Of a stretch of 64,000 bases of DNA, positions 33,405-42,037 are shown in pieces. The notes beneath the pieces are model-generated. The model worked only from the letters and a program-made list of their open reading frames with translations, was not told where the DNA came from and ran no database searches. The position numbers and the translations under genes were made by a program. Origin of the DNA: JARBUG01 sp035628915 (GTDB lineage Bacteria > Bacillota > Sulfobacillia > Symbiobacteriales > Symbiobacteriaceae); assembly GCA_035628915.1 (NCBI GenBank), contig DASPIW010000061.1:216370-280369 (forward strand). The letters are read 5' to 3'. Within the stretch, counting starts at the first letter, position 1; each line of letters opens with the position of its first letter.

Positions 33405-34049
33405 CTACTTCAAATAGATGACGCCGGGCTCGGTGCCCAGCTCTTCCTTGAGCCGGAAGGCCCTTGGACTTGCCGCCAGCCGCGCCACCACGGAATCCGG
33501 GTCGTTCAGGTCACCGAAGAAGCGGGCGTCGCCGAGACAGGTCTCCACGCAGGCGGGCTCCTCCCCACGGTTCAGCCGGTGGAAGCAGAACGTGCACTTG
33601 CGGACCGTGCCCACCGGCGCCTTGCGGGCTGTGCGGTCGCCGCGCTGCACCCCGTACTCCGGCGCCTGCACCCGGGCGTAGTAGAGCATCTCCCCGTAGT
33701 TCTCCCCGAAGTCGAAGGAGCGGGCGCCGTAGGGGCAGGCCGCAATGCAGTACCGGCAGCCGATGCAGCGGTCGTAGTCGATCACCACCACACCGCCGGG
33801 CCCTTTGTACGAGGCGCCCACCGGGCAGACGCCGGCGCAGGCCGGCTTCTCGCACTGCATGCAGGGGCGGGGCAGATTCACCTTACGGGTATGCGGATAC
33901 TTCCCCTGCTCGGTCTCGATGACTGCGTTATAGCTGACGCCGGGCGGGGTGCGGTTCTCGGCCTTGCAGGCGACCGTGCAGGTGTCACAGCCGATGCATT
34001 TTGCGAGGTCGATTACCATCGCCCAGCGGGGCTGATGCTGCTCCGTCAA
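33405..34049 (-). CDS. ttrB: Four-cluster [4Fe-4S] electron-transfer subunit of the reductase
   Basis: This 214-residue ferredoxin-like subunit has four cysteine groups: CIGCDTCTVAC, CMQCEKPACAGVCP, CIGCRYCIAACPYG and CTFCFHR...C..TC. It passes electrons from the NrfD subunit to the molybdoenzyme. No signal peptide is present, so it is probably co-exported with the Tat substrate. The TTG start 34049 has AAAGGAG 11 bases upstream. It is the first gene of the operon, about 20 bases after the start site predicted from a sigma-54 promoter. Confidence 0.87.
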   Translation of the reverse strand: MTEQHQPRWAMVIDLAKCIGCDTCTVACKAENRTPPGVSYNAVIETEQGKYPHTRKVNLPRPCMQCEKPACAGVCPVGASYKGPGGVVVIDYDRCIGCRYCIAACPYGARSFDFGENYGEMLYYARVQAPEYGVQRGDRTARKAPVGTVRKCTFCFHRLNRGEEPACVETCLGDARFFGDLNDPDSVVARLAASPRAFRLKEELGTEPGVIYLK

Positions 34050-34079
34050 TTCCGGTCAACTCCTTTCGGCCTGTGTATG

Positions 34080-34096
34080 AGCAAAACGCGTGCCAA
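34080..34096 (-). promoter_or_regulatory. Sigma-54 (RpoN) promoter of the ttr-like operon
   Basis: The minus strand reads TTGGCACGCGTTTTGCT, an exact match to the -24/-12 consensus YTGGCACGN4TTGCW. The -12 GC falls at 34082-34081, so transcription should begin about 34069 and give a 20-nt leader containing the AAAGGAG site. Sigma-54 promoters need an NtrC-type activator; one is encoded at 42038-43381. Confidence 0.8.
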
Positions 34097-34102
34097 GCCA
34101 GA

Positions 34103-34219
34103 GCGGCCCGACACCTGACAGTTTGTCAGGGGTCGGGCCGCATTGCGCAGTGCCATTTTGTCACGGACGGACATCCTGTCACCGGTACCGAGCATTTCCA
34201 CCCTCCCTTTTCCTGTCAC
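34103..34219. promoter_or_regulatory. Palindromic upstream activator site and TGTCAC half-sites
   Basis: Just upstream of the -24 element, 34103-34141 forms an 18-bp inverted repeat with a 3-nt centre and one mismatch. Its core is CCTGACAGTTTGTCAGG. Further TGTCAC copies lie at 34159, 34177 and 34214. Repeated half-sites plus a palindrome are what an NtrC-type dimer would bind. As RNA the palindrome would be upstream of the sigma-54 start, so it is not a leader attenuator for that transcript. The same region serves the divergent SLH gene. Confidence 0.6.
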
Positions 34220-34305
34220 GTACCTTACCATGTATGCAATGAATCTGGTAATATAAGCAGTATGTACAACATATTCCATCCTTGTCTCATCAAGGGGTGA
34301 TCCAC

Positions 34306-37300
34306 GTGCAACGACGACTCCTCAGCCTCGCGCTGGCCGTGGCCATTGCCGCCGGCGTTCCCGGGGCCGGAGGCCGGGCCTCCGCCGCCTCACCGCAATC
34401 GCTTCCGCTGGGCGCCGCCATCCGCACGCTGCAGTCCTACGGCGTGGTCGATAAAGTCCCGGAAGCGGACCTGCGTCTGGACCAGACGATCTCCCGCGCC
34501 GAAATGGCCAAAGTGCTGGGCGCCGCCCTGAATCTGCAGAAAGCCGCCGAAGCCGCGAAGGACGCCAGCCCGTTTGCCGACACGGCCGGCCACTGGGCGG
34601 CCGGCTGGATTGCCGTCGCCCGGGAACGGGGGCTGTTCGCCGGCCGCGACGACGGTCTATTCCACCCCCAGGACCCCGTTACCTACGCTGAAGTGGTTAC
34701 CGTCCTGCTCCGCCTGACCGGGCGGGGACTGCAGGCGACCAACAACTGGCCCTGGGGCGCCATTGCCACCGCTGCCGACTACGGCATGATTCCCACCGAC
34801 ATGGACCTGGCGGGCCGGTGGCACGAGCCCGCCACCCGGGCCGGCGTCTTCCGGCTCACAGCCGTCGCCATCGGGCGGACCCCGCTCTCCGGCACGCAGG
34901 ATACACTGCTGCAGAATCAGGGCGACCGGACGCCGCCGGTGCTCGAGCTGACCCGCATACCCGCCGTAACCGGGGAATGGCGCCCCACGGTGGCCGGCCA
35001 GGTCACGGATGCCGTGACCCTCTTTGCCAACGGCAGCGCGGTCGATATCCAGCCGGACGGCGGCTTCACCGCCCAGGTCGATCTGAAGGACGGCAACAAC
35101 GCCGTCACCTTTGTCGCCGTTGACGGCGCGGGCAATCGGACGGAACGGGTGGCCAACATCCTCCTGCAGCCCCTGGCCGGGCTGGAAATGGAATCTCCGC
35201 TCATCGAGACTTCGGCGGGACAGCCTTTCACGCCCGTCGTTCTTCGCTACGATGCGGCAGGCAACTCAACCACGGCCACCGCCCTGACCTGGACATATGA
35301 CGCCACCGTCTTCAAACGGGATTTGAAAACAGGTGCGTTTACGGCCAGCACCCCGGGGGAGTACACGCTGCGCGCCAGCACGGAGGGCGCCGAAGTGACA
35401 GCCAAAGTGCTGGTCGCCGGCGCCCCTGCTCGGGTGGAGGTCACGACCGACTTTCCGACCCTGGTCGCCGGCGGAGCGCCCGTCCCGGTCTCCGTGCGGG
35501 TGCTGGATGCGGAAGGCCGGCTGGTCACCGCCGGCAGCCACCAGGTGCAGCTCTCCGCCCTGCCGGCGCAGGGCGCCACTTTCGACCAGCAAATGGTCAC
35601 GACGGTCCGCGGACAGGCAAAGGCCTACCTCTCGCCCGGCCAGTCAGCCGGCGGCCTGGGCATCCAGGCGGTCCTGACCGGCGCCTCGAAGGCTGCATCG
35701 CCCGTGGTCCCCCTCAGCGTGGAGCCGCGCCGGGTGGCGGGCATTGAGCTGTCCGCCTCCCCGCCGAATGTAAAGCCTTACCCCGGCCAGAACGTGACGA
35801 TCGTGGCGACGACCGTCGACCAGGTGGGTGTGCCCATCGCCGTGCGGGAAGATACCACGATTGGCCTCAGCGCCTCCGCCGGCGACGTCGCACGGCTGAC
35901 GCGGGGCACGGTCGTCATCCGGACCGGCAACTCTTCCTCCGATGCCGCCGACGCCAGCGGCCTCGCCGTCACCACCGGCGCTTCCGGCAGCGTCACCTTC
36001 AGCGGCAGCAAGTCGGGGCTGACCGTAACCCCGGTCACTTTCCGCTCCGCCAGCTCCGGCGACGTGGCAGCGCTAGAAGTGCGCATCGTGCGCGAGGCCG
36101 CCATGGCCGATAAGCTCAGCGCCGCGATCGTCTCCGTTACCCGCCGGGACAGTAAGGGCGAATTGGTGGCGTTCTCCGGTCAGGTCCCGGTCGTGCTGTT
36201 CAGCAAGGCGACGAGCGTTAACATCTCGCAGGTGTCGGACCAGGGAGGCGTCGCGGTCTTTGCCGTCCGGGCGGGTTCGGCCGGTCGGGTTGAAGTGACG
36301 GCAGGGGTGCCCGGGCGCTCGGATCTGAACAGCCGGCCCGTCACCGTCGCCTTCGCCCGGGCCACCGTCAGCGCCCGTCCCGTCATTCGCACATCGGCCC
36401 GGACCGCGTCGCCGGGTGACCCCGTGACGGCCTACATCGCCCTGGAGGCCGGCAACGGCCAGATCGCCGCCAACCCAGGCCCGCCCCTCCGCTTCACGCT
36501 CAGTGCACCGCCCGGGGTCTCCATGACGGCCACCGAGTTGGTGATTCCCACGGGCGCCACCCGGTCGGGCGATTCGATCATCACCATTCCCACCGGCATC
36601 ACCAACCTCAGCCTGGGCGGCGCCATGATCGGCGGTGATGCACTACCTGCCGCGACGGTCAGCGTGGCGACCCGGCCACCTGCCTCCAATACCCCGACAC
36701 CCACCGGCCCGAATCTGATTGCCATCCCTGCGCAGACGGGGCGTCCGCCCGTCGCCGGCGAGGATGTGCGCTTTACCGTCCGGGCACGGCGGGGCGCCTA
36801 CGTCGATGCTGACTCATATGCCTTCGGCGTTGGGATCCGCATCAACAACGAACCGGTGTCGAGTCCGATCCCGGAACTGACCATCAAAGTCGGGTCCACA
36901 TCGCTGGCGCCCGGCGACACCGTACGCACGACGGACGGCGAAGCCGTCATCTGGGTGCGGTACACGGGCACGGGGACGCTGCAGCTGGAGCCGCTGCCTG
37001 CTACGGACGTCGACCCGGCCCTTGACCAGTGGGGCGTGGACGGTCCCGCCTCCGCCACACCGGACTGGCAGACTATTGCGGGCAAGGTCACCTATAGCGC
37101 CGGGCAGCTGCAGCGGCTCGATGTGCAGGTCACCCCGAACCTGGGCACAGCCTCCCAGGGGATCATCAAGGCGGCACGCGGGCGGTTCGCCACCGTCCGG
37201 CTGACGCCGGTCGACCAGTACGGCAACGCGGCGGGCAGCAACTGCCTCGCCACGCTGACCCGGGTGCACGCGTCGCCGGAGGGCGCCCTCGTCCTCCGGG

Positions 37301-37803
37301 CGCCCGGCGCCGATGTCGCCGAGCAGTCAATCTCCATTGGCGCTTCCGGCTATGCCGAGTTCACCGTCGCCGCCACCACCGACCGGCAGGCGACGTCCGA
37401 CTGGTCGCCGATAGTCGTCTGCGGCACGACGCCCCTGACGGCGCCCCAGAACGTGACTGTGAGCGCGACGATCCATTCGGCCCCGACGCCGGAAATCGAG
37501 TTCGCCGGGGGCCCCGGGACTTCCGGTGACCTGGACGGCGACGACCCCGGCCTCGACCTGCGCATCGCCCAATTGAGCGGCGCTCCCACCACGGCTGAAC
37601 TGCTGGTCTACGAAGACGACACCCTCCTCGGCCGCTTTGGGCCGGTCCAGGCCAGGTTCGCAGCGGCGGGGGGGCGGACCGTTCGGATCCCGACTACGGT
37701 GTTCGGCGGCTCGGCCCGGTCGATCAGGCTCCGGGTGCGCATCCACTCGGGCTCCGATGTGAGCGAGGAGTCCGATCCGGTCTACGTCTACTATTCGCCC
37801 TAG
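34306..37803 (+). CDS. Secreted SLH protein with Ig-like repeats
   Basis: This 1165-residue protein starts with a signal peptide (LLSLALAVAIAAGVPGAGG, cleavage near ASA). Two or three N-terminal SLH domains follow (residues about 30-195; ADLRLDQTISRAEMAKVLGA, FADTAGHWAAGWIAVARERG). A long array of bacterial Ig-like/Big-type beta-sandwich modules (residues about 215-1160) makes up the rest, with patterns such as VTLFANGSAVDIQPDGGFT and AKVLVAGAPARVEV. It is probably an S-layer or stalk-like surface protein. GTG 34306 is preferred over the upstream in-frame start at 34282 because AAGGGGTGAT precedes it. It is divergent from the ttr-like operon. Confidence 0.82.
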   Translation: MQRRLLSLALAVAIAAGVPGAGGRASAASPQSLPLGAAIRTLQSYGVVDKVPEADLRLDQTISRAEMAKVLGAALNLQKAAEAAKDASPFADTAGHWAAGWIAVARERGLFAGRDDGLFHPQDPVTYAEVVTVLLRLTGRGLQATNNWPWGAIATAADYGMIPTDMDLAGRWHEPATRAGVFRLTAVAIGRTPLSGTQDTLLQNQGDRTPPVLELTRIPAVTGEWRPTVAGQVTDAVTLFANGSAVDIQPDGGFTAQVDLKDGNNAVTFVAVDGAGNRTERVANILLQPLAGLEMESPLIETSAGQPFTPVVLRYDAAGNSTTATALTWTYDATVFKRDLKTGAFTASTPGEYTLRASTEGAEVTAKVLVAGAPARVEVTTDFPTLVAGGAPVPVSVRVLDAEGRLVTAGSHQVQLSALPAQGATFDQQMVTTVRGQAKAYLSPGQSAGGLGIQAVLTGASKAASPVVPLSVEPRRVAGIELSASPPNVKPYPGQNVTIVATTVDQVGVPIAVREDTTIGLSASAGDVARLTRGTVVIRTGNSSSDAADASGLAVTTGASGSVTFSGSKSGLTVTPVTFRSASSGDVAALEVRIVREAAMADKLSAAIVSVTRRDSKGELVAFSGQVPVVLFSKATSVNISQVSDQGGVAVFAVRAGSAGRVEVTAGVPGRSDLNSRPVTVAFARATVSARPVIRTSARTASPGDPVTAYIALEAGNGQIAANPGPPLRFTLSAPPGVSMTATELVIPTGATRSGDSIITIPTGITNLSLGGAMIGGDALPAATVSVATRPPASNTPTPTGPNLIAIPAQTGRPPVAGEDVRFTVRARRGAYVDADSYAFGVGIRINNEPVSSPIPELTIKVGSTSLAPGDTVRTTDGEAVIWVRYTGTGTLQLEPLPATDVDPALDQWGVDGPASATPDWQTIAGKVTYSAGQLQRLDVQVTPNLGTASQGIIKAARGRFATVRLTPVDQYGNAAGSNCLATLTRVHASPEGALVLRAPGADVAEQSISIGASGYAEFTVAATTDRQATSDWSPIVVCGTTPLTAPQNVTVSATIHSAPTPEIEFAGGPGTSGDLDGDDPGLDLRIAQLSGAPTTAELLVYEDDTLLGRFGPVQARFAAAGGRTVRIPTTVFGGSARSIRLRVRIHSGSDVSEESDPVYVYYSP

Positions 37804-37804
37804 A

Positions 37805-39640
37805 ATAAAGTGGGGGCCGCCCTTTCGAACGACGCCCCCTCGTCAAACCGGACTTGCGATTTTCCCGCATCCGGCTTCCGCCAGTCGTAGCCCTACAACA
37901 GGGATTGAGTCGTCGTCCCCCGTCACCGGGGTGCAGATTTCACACCTGCTGGGCTAAAGAGTGAGCAGGGATACGAGCCCTAGATCAGCAAGACGTTGGT
38001 TCGGAAGCAGGTCGGAAGCCCCTCGGCTCCGACCTGTTTTTCGTTTCAGCACCATGGACCGCAATCGCATGCGAATCCACTGGTCCAGCGTCTCAAAGCG
38101 TCCTTTCCTGTGGCCAAGGCGGAAGTAGTTGCCCCATCCCCGAATGACCGGGTTGAGGCCGGCAATCACTTCCGGTAGCTTGCGGTGCGTCTGCCTGGGC
38201 GTGAGTTCTCTCACCCTGTCCTTGAACTTCTCCAGGGCACGCCTACGGGCCACTCGGTAGTGCCCCTTGAACGTGAATCCCAGGAAGTCGAAGCCTTCGT
38301 AGAAGCGGGTTATGCGGGTCTTCTCCGGGTGGAGCGTCAGCCGCAGTTCCCCTTCTGCCATCTGCTTCAGGAGCCCCAGTGCCGACTTCGCCTTGTTCTG
38401 GCTCCGACACAGCACCACAAGATCGTCTGCGTACCTCACGACCTTATACCCCCATTGGGTCAGGGCAGGTCACATCTACTACCCAGCGAAACCCTTGCTT
38501 GCGGTATTCCTCCACCATCGCAATCGCTGTCCGAGTCGAGTGGCCCTGACGGAATCCATGGCTGCACGGGAGGAACACCGCTTCGAAGATCGGTGTCAGC
38601 ACCCGCACCGTCGCCATCTGTACAACTCGGTCCGCTACTGCGTGGGAATGCCGAGTGGTCGCTTGGACCCGTCCGCCTTGTCGATGTACACCCGCCGTAC
38701 AGGTGGCGGTTTGTATTCCCCGTCCCGCAGTTGCTGGTGCAGTCGCCGCAGACTGCGCTCCAGGTTCTTCTCGAACCGGGTGACGCTCACCAGGTCGACG
38801 CCCGCTGCACCTTTGTTCCGCTTCACTGCCTTCCATACCTCGTACAGGTTGCGGAGATCATAGACCTTGTCAATCAGGCTGTAGTGTCTTCTCTTGGGAA
38901 CCGGTATCACCTTCCCCGGCCCCTGCTCACCAGTCCTTCCGCCGTTCGCTACCAACACACGGCCCTGATTCTTCACGCCGCTCCGACTGTGTGTCAGCTC
39001 TCGCAATCGCACCTTTCGGGCTGCGCTACTCAGGTCTTGGATACCGTCCCTGCTGACCTCGGCTCGGGGTCTCCGGCTGGGTGGGGTTTCCCCTCTGGGT
39101 GGCGGCCTTTACGTTTAAGCCCTTTAACCGTGTGCCACTCGCTTACGTGGTCGTACTCGACTCGGCTAGGTCTCCTTCGCTCCCCCTGGTTTTCTCCTCC
39201 CGCCCGTCGCCGGGGTTCATTGGCCCAGGGATCAACACTACTACGACACCGTCTGACTTCTCATGGCGCTTCGCTCTGGCTTTCCCTTTGGGGTTATACC
39301 GCGGCTACCTGTGACCGTTTGGCCCAGGACCCCATGAGATCTCCCTCGATCATCTACGTAGCTGTTCTGCTCCATCCCAACTCTAATCACGCCCGTGTCT
39401 CGCAGGTGGCTAAGCTCGCTACTTGCCACCGGGTACCTCTTGCGAAGCAGACTTCCCCGTCTCATGGGCGGGTCGTCAGCGCACGAACGCCACCACTAGT
39501 TCGCTTTTGCTTCAGGCTGGAGCTTTGCCGCAGGCCCTTCAGATTCCCAGTCACCCGGGACACCCTGCCATCCGCGCCTCCCGGCATGCGGACTGTTCTT
39601 AGGCTTCAGTCCCCGTTTATGAGCTTGGGGACGGGGGAGA
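37805..39640 (-). mobile_element. Group II intron remnant
   Basis: On the minus strand the region carries an intron-encoded protein gene (damaged) followed at its left end by RNA domains V and VI. Domain V, at 37845-37877, starts AGCCGGATGCGGG and closes CGCAAGTCCGGTTT, the standard 34-nt hairpin. A G/C-rich domain VI hairpin follows at about 37811-37842 (GGGGGC against GCCCCC). The right (5') end cannot be placed exactly; I could not find a clear GTGYG, so 39640 is approximate. The element lies directly after the SLH gene in opposite orientation. The long plus-strand frame through it is an antisense shadow. Confidence 0.8.
37954..39012 (-). pseudogene. Group II intron reverse transcriptase/maturase, frameshifted and internally deleted
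   Basis: Three frames carry pieces of an LtrA-type protein. The N-terminal part runs from 39012 (RNLYEVWKAVKRNKGAAGVD, then RRVYIDKADGSKRPLGIPT). Next comes DRVVQMATVRVLTPIFEAVF and HGFRQGHSTRTAI. Then, after WVVDV, the sequence jumps straight to WGYKVVRYADDLVVLCRSQN and the maturase part (FLGFTFKGHYRVARRR, NPVIRGWGNYFRLGH). About 90-100 residues containing reverse-transcriptase motifs between VVD and YADD are missing, and there are at least two frame changes. The enzyme cannot be active, although the YADD box itself survives. Confidence 0.85.
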
Positions 39641-39682
39641 CTTGAACTCCCTAATTACGTAAACTGCGAGGCGTACCACATG

Positions 39683-39715
39683 AAGGCCACGGAGGCATAG
39701 TACGCCTCCGTGGCC
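39683..39715. terminator. Strong hairpin right of the intron
   Basis: AGGCCACGGAGGC and its perfect complement form a 13-bp stem around a 7-nt loop. On the plus strand CTTGCAGGTATTTT follows. Class C group II introns prefer sites next to terminator hairpins, so this may mark the original insertion neighbourhood. Confidence 0.6.
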
Positions 39716-39784
39716 TCTTGCAGGTATTTTGCGACATCGCAGCTAACTGACGCAACAGCCGTGGCTCGAGGAGGCTGAATCGCG

Positions 39785-40596
39785 GTGCAGTACGACGGCG
39801 AGCGTATCCGCAGATTCTACGACGATGATGGCGAAGAGGAGTGGGTAAGGCTGCAGGGCGAGCCTGACCGGCTCGTCAACTTTCACATACATCGCCACTT
39901 CCTCGGGCGGTTTGTGGCCCCCGGCGACCGGGTGCTGGAGGCAGGCGCCGGCCCGGGGCGCTTCACAATTGAGCTCGCCCGGCTGGGCGCCTTCATACGG
40001 TGGGCGACATTTCGCCGGCGCAGTTGCAGCTGAACCGGGTCAAAGTGGCAGAGGCTGGGTGGGAAGTGCAGGTCGTGGGCCGGGAAGTTCTCGACATTGT
40101 CGACCTCTCCCGCTTTCCTTCGGCCGCCTTTAATGCGGTCGTCTGTTACGGCGGCCCGCTGAGCTATATGTTCGACCGGACGGAACAGGCCCTGCAGGAG
40201 CTGTTGCGGGTGACCCGTCCGGGCGGGCATCTGCTGCTGAGCGTCATGTCGCTGGTGGGGTCCACCCGGGCCGGATTGGGCGCGGCGTTGGGCTTCGTCG
40301 GGCGCTTCGGGCTGGAGGCCGTGTCGCATGTGGCCCGCACCGGGGACCTGGACGGGTCGCTCAACGGGCATGCCTGCCGTATGTTCCGCTGGTCGGAACT
40401 GAAGGCGATGCTGGAGCGGCAGACCTGTGCGATCGTGGGCGCCGCCGCCAGCGGCAGCCTGGTGCCCGGGCAGCAGCTGCCCGCGATGGAGCCGGTGGTA
40501 TGGGAACGGTTCCTGGAGTGGGAACTGGACTACAGCCAGGAGCCGGGCGCCATCGACAGGGGGACGCACATTCTCGCCGTGGTGCGCAAGCACTAG
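39785..40596 (+). pseudogene. SAM-dependent methyltransferase split by a one-base frameshift
   Basis: The first frame (39785-40033) has the class I methyltransferase motif I: VLEAGAGPGRFTIELARLGA. The second (from about 40000) continues with TVGDISPAQLQLNRVKVAEAG, a post-I region, VVCYGGPLSYMFDRTEQAL, and LLRVTRPGGHLLLSV (motif post-III). Joining them needs one extra base near 39999 (GCC TTC AT-, then ACG GTG). Both halves are otherwise intact, together about 270 residues. The substrate is unknown. It may be a recent pseudogene or an assembly error. Confidence 0.75.
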
Positions 40597-40629
40597 GCAG
40601 GACCGCCCCCGTCAGCCGGGGCGCCTCCC

Positions 40630-41628
40630 TCAAGCCGGGCGCCCTCGTTCTCGCTTGGCAGCCGCCTGTCTCGCCTTGCGGCGGTACGGAGCGCTTTGCT
40701 CCTCCAGGTACGTGATCAACGGCTGATGGTCCGCTAAGTCGCGTAAGGGCAGCAGCCCCGCGACTTTCCGCTGCATGGCCTCCAGCGACAGATCCTCCGG
40801 ATGCACAACCACGAGGCTGATTCTCCGGTTGGCGCTGATGGCCTGCTTGAGCAGGTCGCGCCCTTGCTGCCTACAGATTGCGCCCTCGTTCGTATAACGC
40901 TCGGTAGTGTGGTAGTGCTGCGCACCATTGAATTCAAAGGCGACTTGTGGCGGGTAGTAACGATCATACTGCATGCGCTCGCCGGTGAAGGGATTGATAA
41001 GGAAACCGGGCCTGGCGTTGTCCTCAAACTCATCACAGTCGGCAAGCAGCGTGAGATACTCCCGCATCAGGGCCTCGCCTTTGAACTCGGCCTCCTCCAG
41101 GCGCCATGCGGCTCGGTTGACCTCACCGAGGCGCCGGGTACCCACAGGGTCGCAGATGGAGAAGCGGACAGGGCTGTTCCGGTTAAATTGCGTCGTTTCG
41201 AGCCACGCGGCGTTGCGGAGTGCAGTGATCGCCTTCTTTGCCGTATTTACACTAACACCCGCCAGATGGCTGAGTGCGGCGTACGTAAACTGACCACGTT
41301 CACCGTCGAAGCCAGGGGTTAGCCGGAGACCGCCATACAGCAGCTTGGCCTGAACGCACACCCCCTTATCGAAAATCAAATCCACGGGGACAGCGGCGCC
41401 GTCCTGTTCAGTCGCCGACAGCCAGCCTTCGGCTTTCAACTGGCGCAGCCCCTTTAGCACGGTGTTCCGGGTCAGCCCGGAACGCGTTTCAAGTAGCCTG
41501 GGCGACATCGCCCCGCTCTGACCACTCCGGGAATTTACTTGGATGATCATCCAGAGGAGTTTCGTTGATGCGGCCAGATTTGAATCACATAGAAGGGACG
41601 CCGGGATACGAACTAACATGGTCTCCAT
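40630..41628 (-). CDS. Winged-helix protein fused to a restriction-endonuclease-like domain
   Basis: This 332-residue protein has two winged-helix segments (SPRLLETRSGLTRNTVLKGL near 42-61 and TYAALSHLAGVSVNTAKKAI near 115-134). A PD-(D/E)XK-type domain follows: D222 in QYDRYYPP, E232 in VAFEFNG, Q237-H238-Y, then D258 and K261 in GRDLLKQ, and a strand SLVVVHP. All expected catalytic positions look present. It could be a DNA-binding nuclease of a mobile element or a replication-type initiator with a Vsr-like tail. ATG 41628 has GGGAGGTGG upstream. It is convergent with the methyltransferase and has no partner genes. Confidence 0.65.
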   Translation of the reverse strand: METMLVRIPASLLCDSNLAASTKLLWMIIQVNSRSGQSGAMSPRLLETRSGLTRNTVLKGLRQLKAEGWLSATEQDGAAVPVDLIFDKGVCVQAKLLYGGLRLTPGFDGERGQFTYAALSHLAGVSVNTAKKAITALRNAAWLETTQFNRNSPVRFSICDPVGTRRLGEVNRAAWRLEEAEFKGEALMREYLTLLADCDEFEDNARPGFLINPFTGERMQYDRYYPPQVAFEFNGAQHYHTTERYTNEGAICRQQGRDLLKQAISANRRISLVVVHPEDLSLEAMQRKVAGLLPLRDLADHQPLITYLEEQSAPYRRKARQAAAKRERGRPA

Positions 41629-42037
41629 AAGCCACCTCCCAGTTAATGGTAATTCTCCCCTGTCTTATGCAACTCCTGCCACGTGCGTCACTTTTTCGCA
41701 GGTGCTCAAGGCCTAAATCGTAGATTTCGTGATAGCTTGGTCTGGATTTTGCCTGGACAGGTACTCCGTGGGGGTATCTGGGAAGATGAAAAACGGCGCC
41801 GGGGTGGTGCAGGGGCTTCACCCATGCTCCATCCAGGCGCCTTCCGGGTCAAAAACCAGGCTATGCAGTCTCGCATAATCACTCTTTGACGACAGGACTC
41901 ACCGTTCCGAGCGGAAGAACTGACAAACGGCCCAGTCATCAGGTAATTGGGGCATCGTGAGGGTCATTAGTGGCAGATACCCCCCCACCGGGAGGCTCAA
42001 ACGTCTCGCCGGCGCCCCGACGGCCCGGCGTTCTACT
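41629..42037. other. 409-bp intergenic region
   Basis: No gene or strong hairpin is supported. It contains the promoter of the leftward winged-helix/nuclease gene. Small plus- and minus-strand ORFs here have no ribosome site and no family-like sequence. Confidence 0.5.

Noticed and set aside
34103..34141. Transcription attenuator or riboswitch for the ttr-like operon
   Set aside because: The palindrome lies upstream of the predicted sigma-54 start, so it would not be part of that RNA; an operator is the better reading.
38185..39645. 486-codon plus-strand ORF over the group II intron
   Set aside because: Antisense to intron protein fragments and RNA domains; no family-like sequence.
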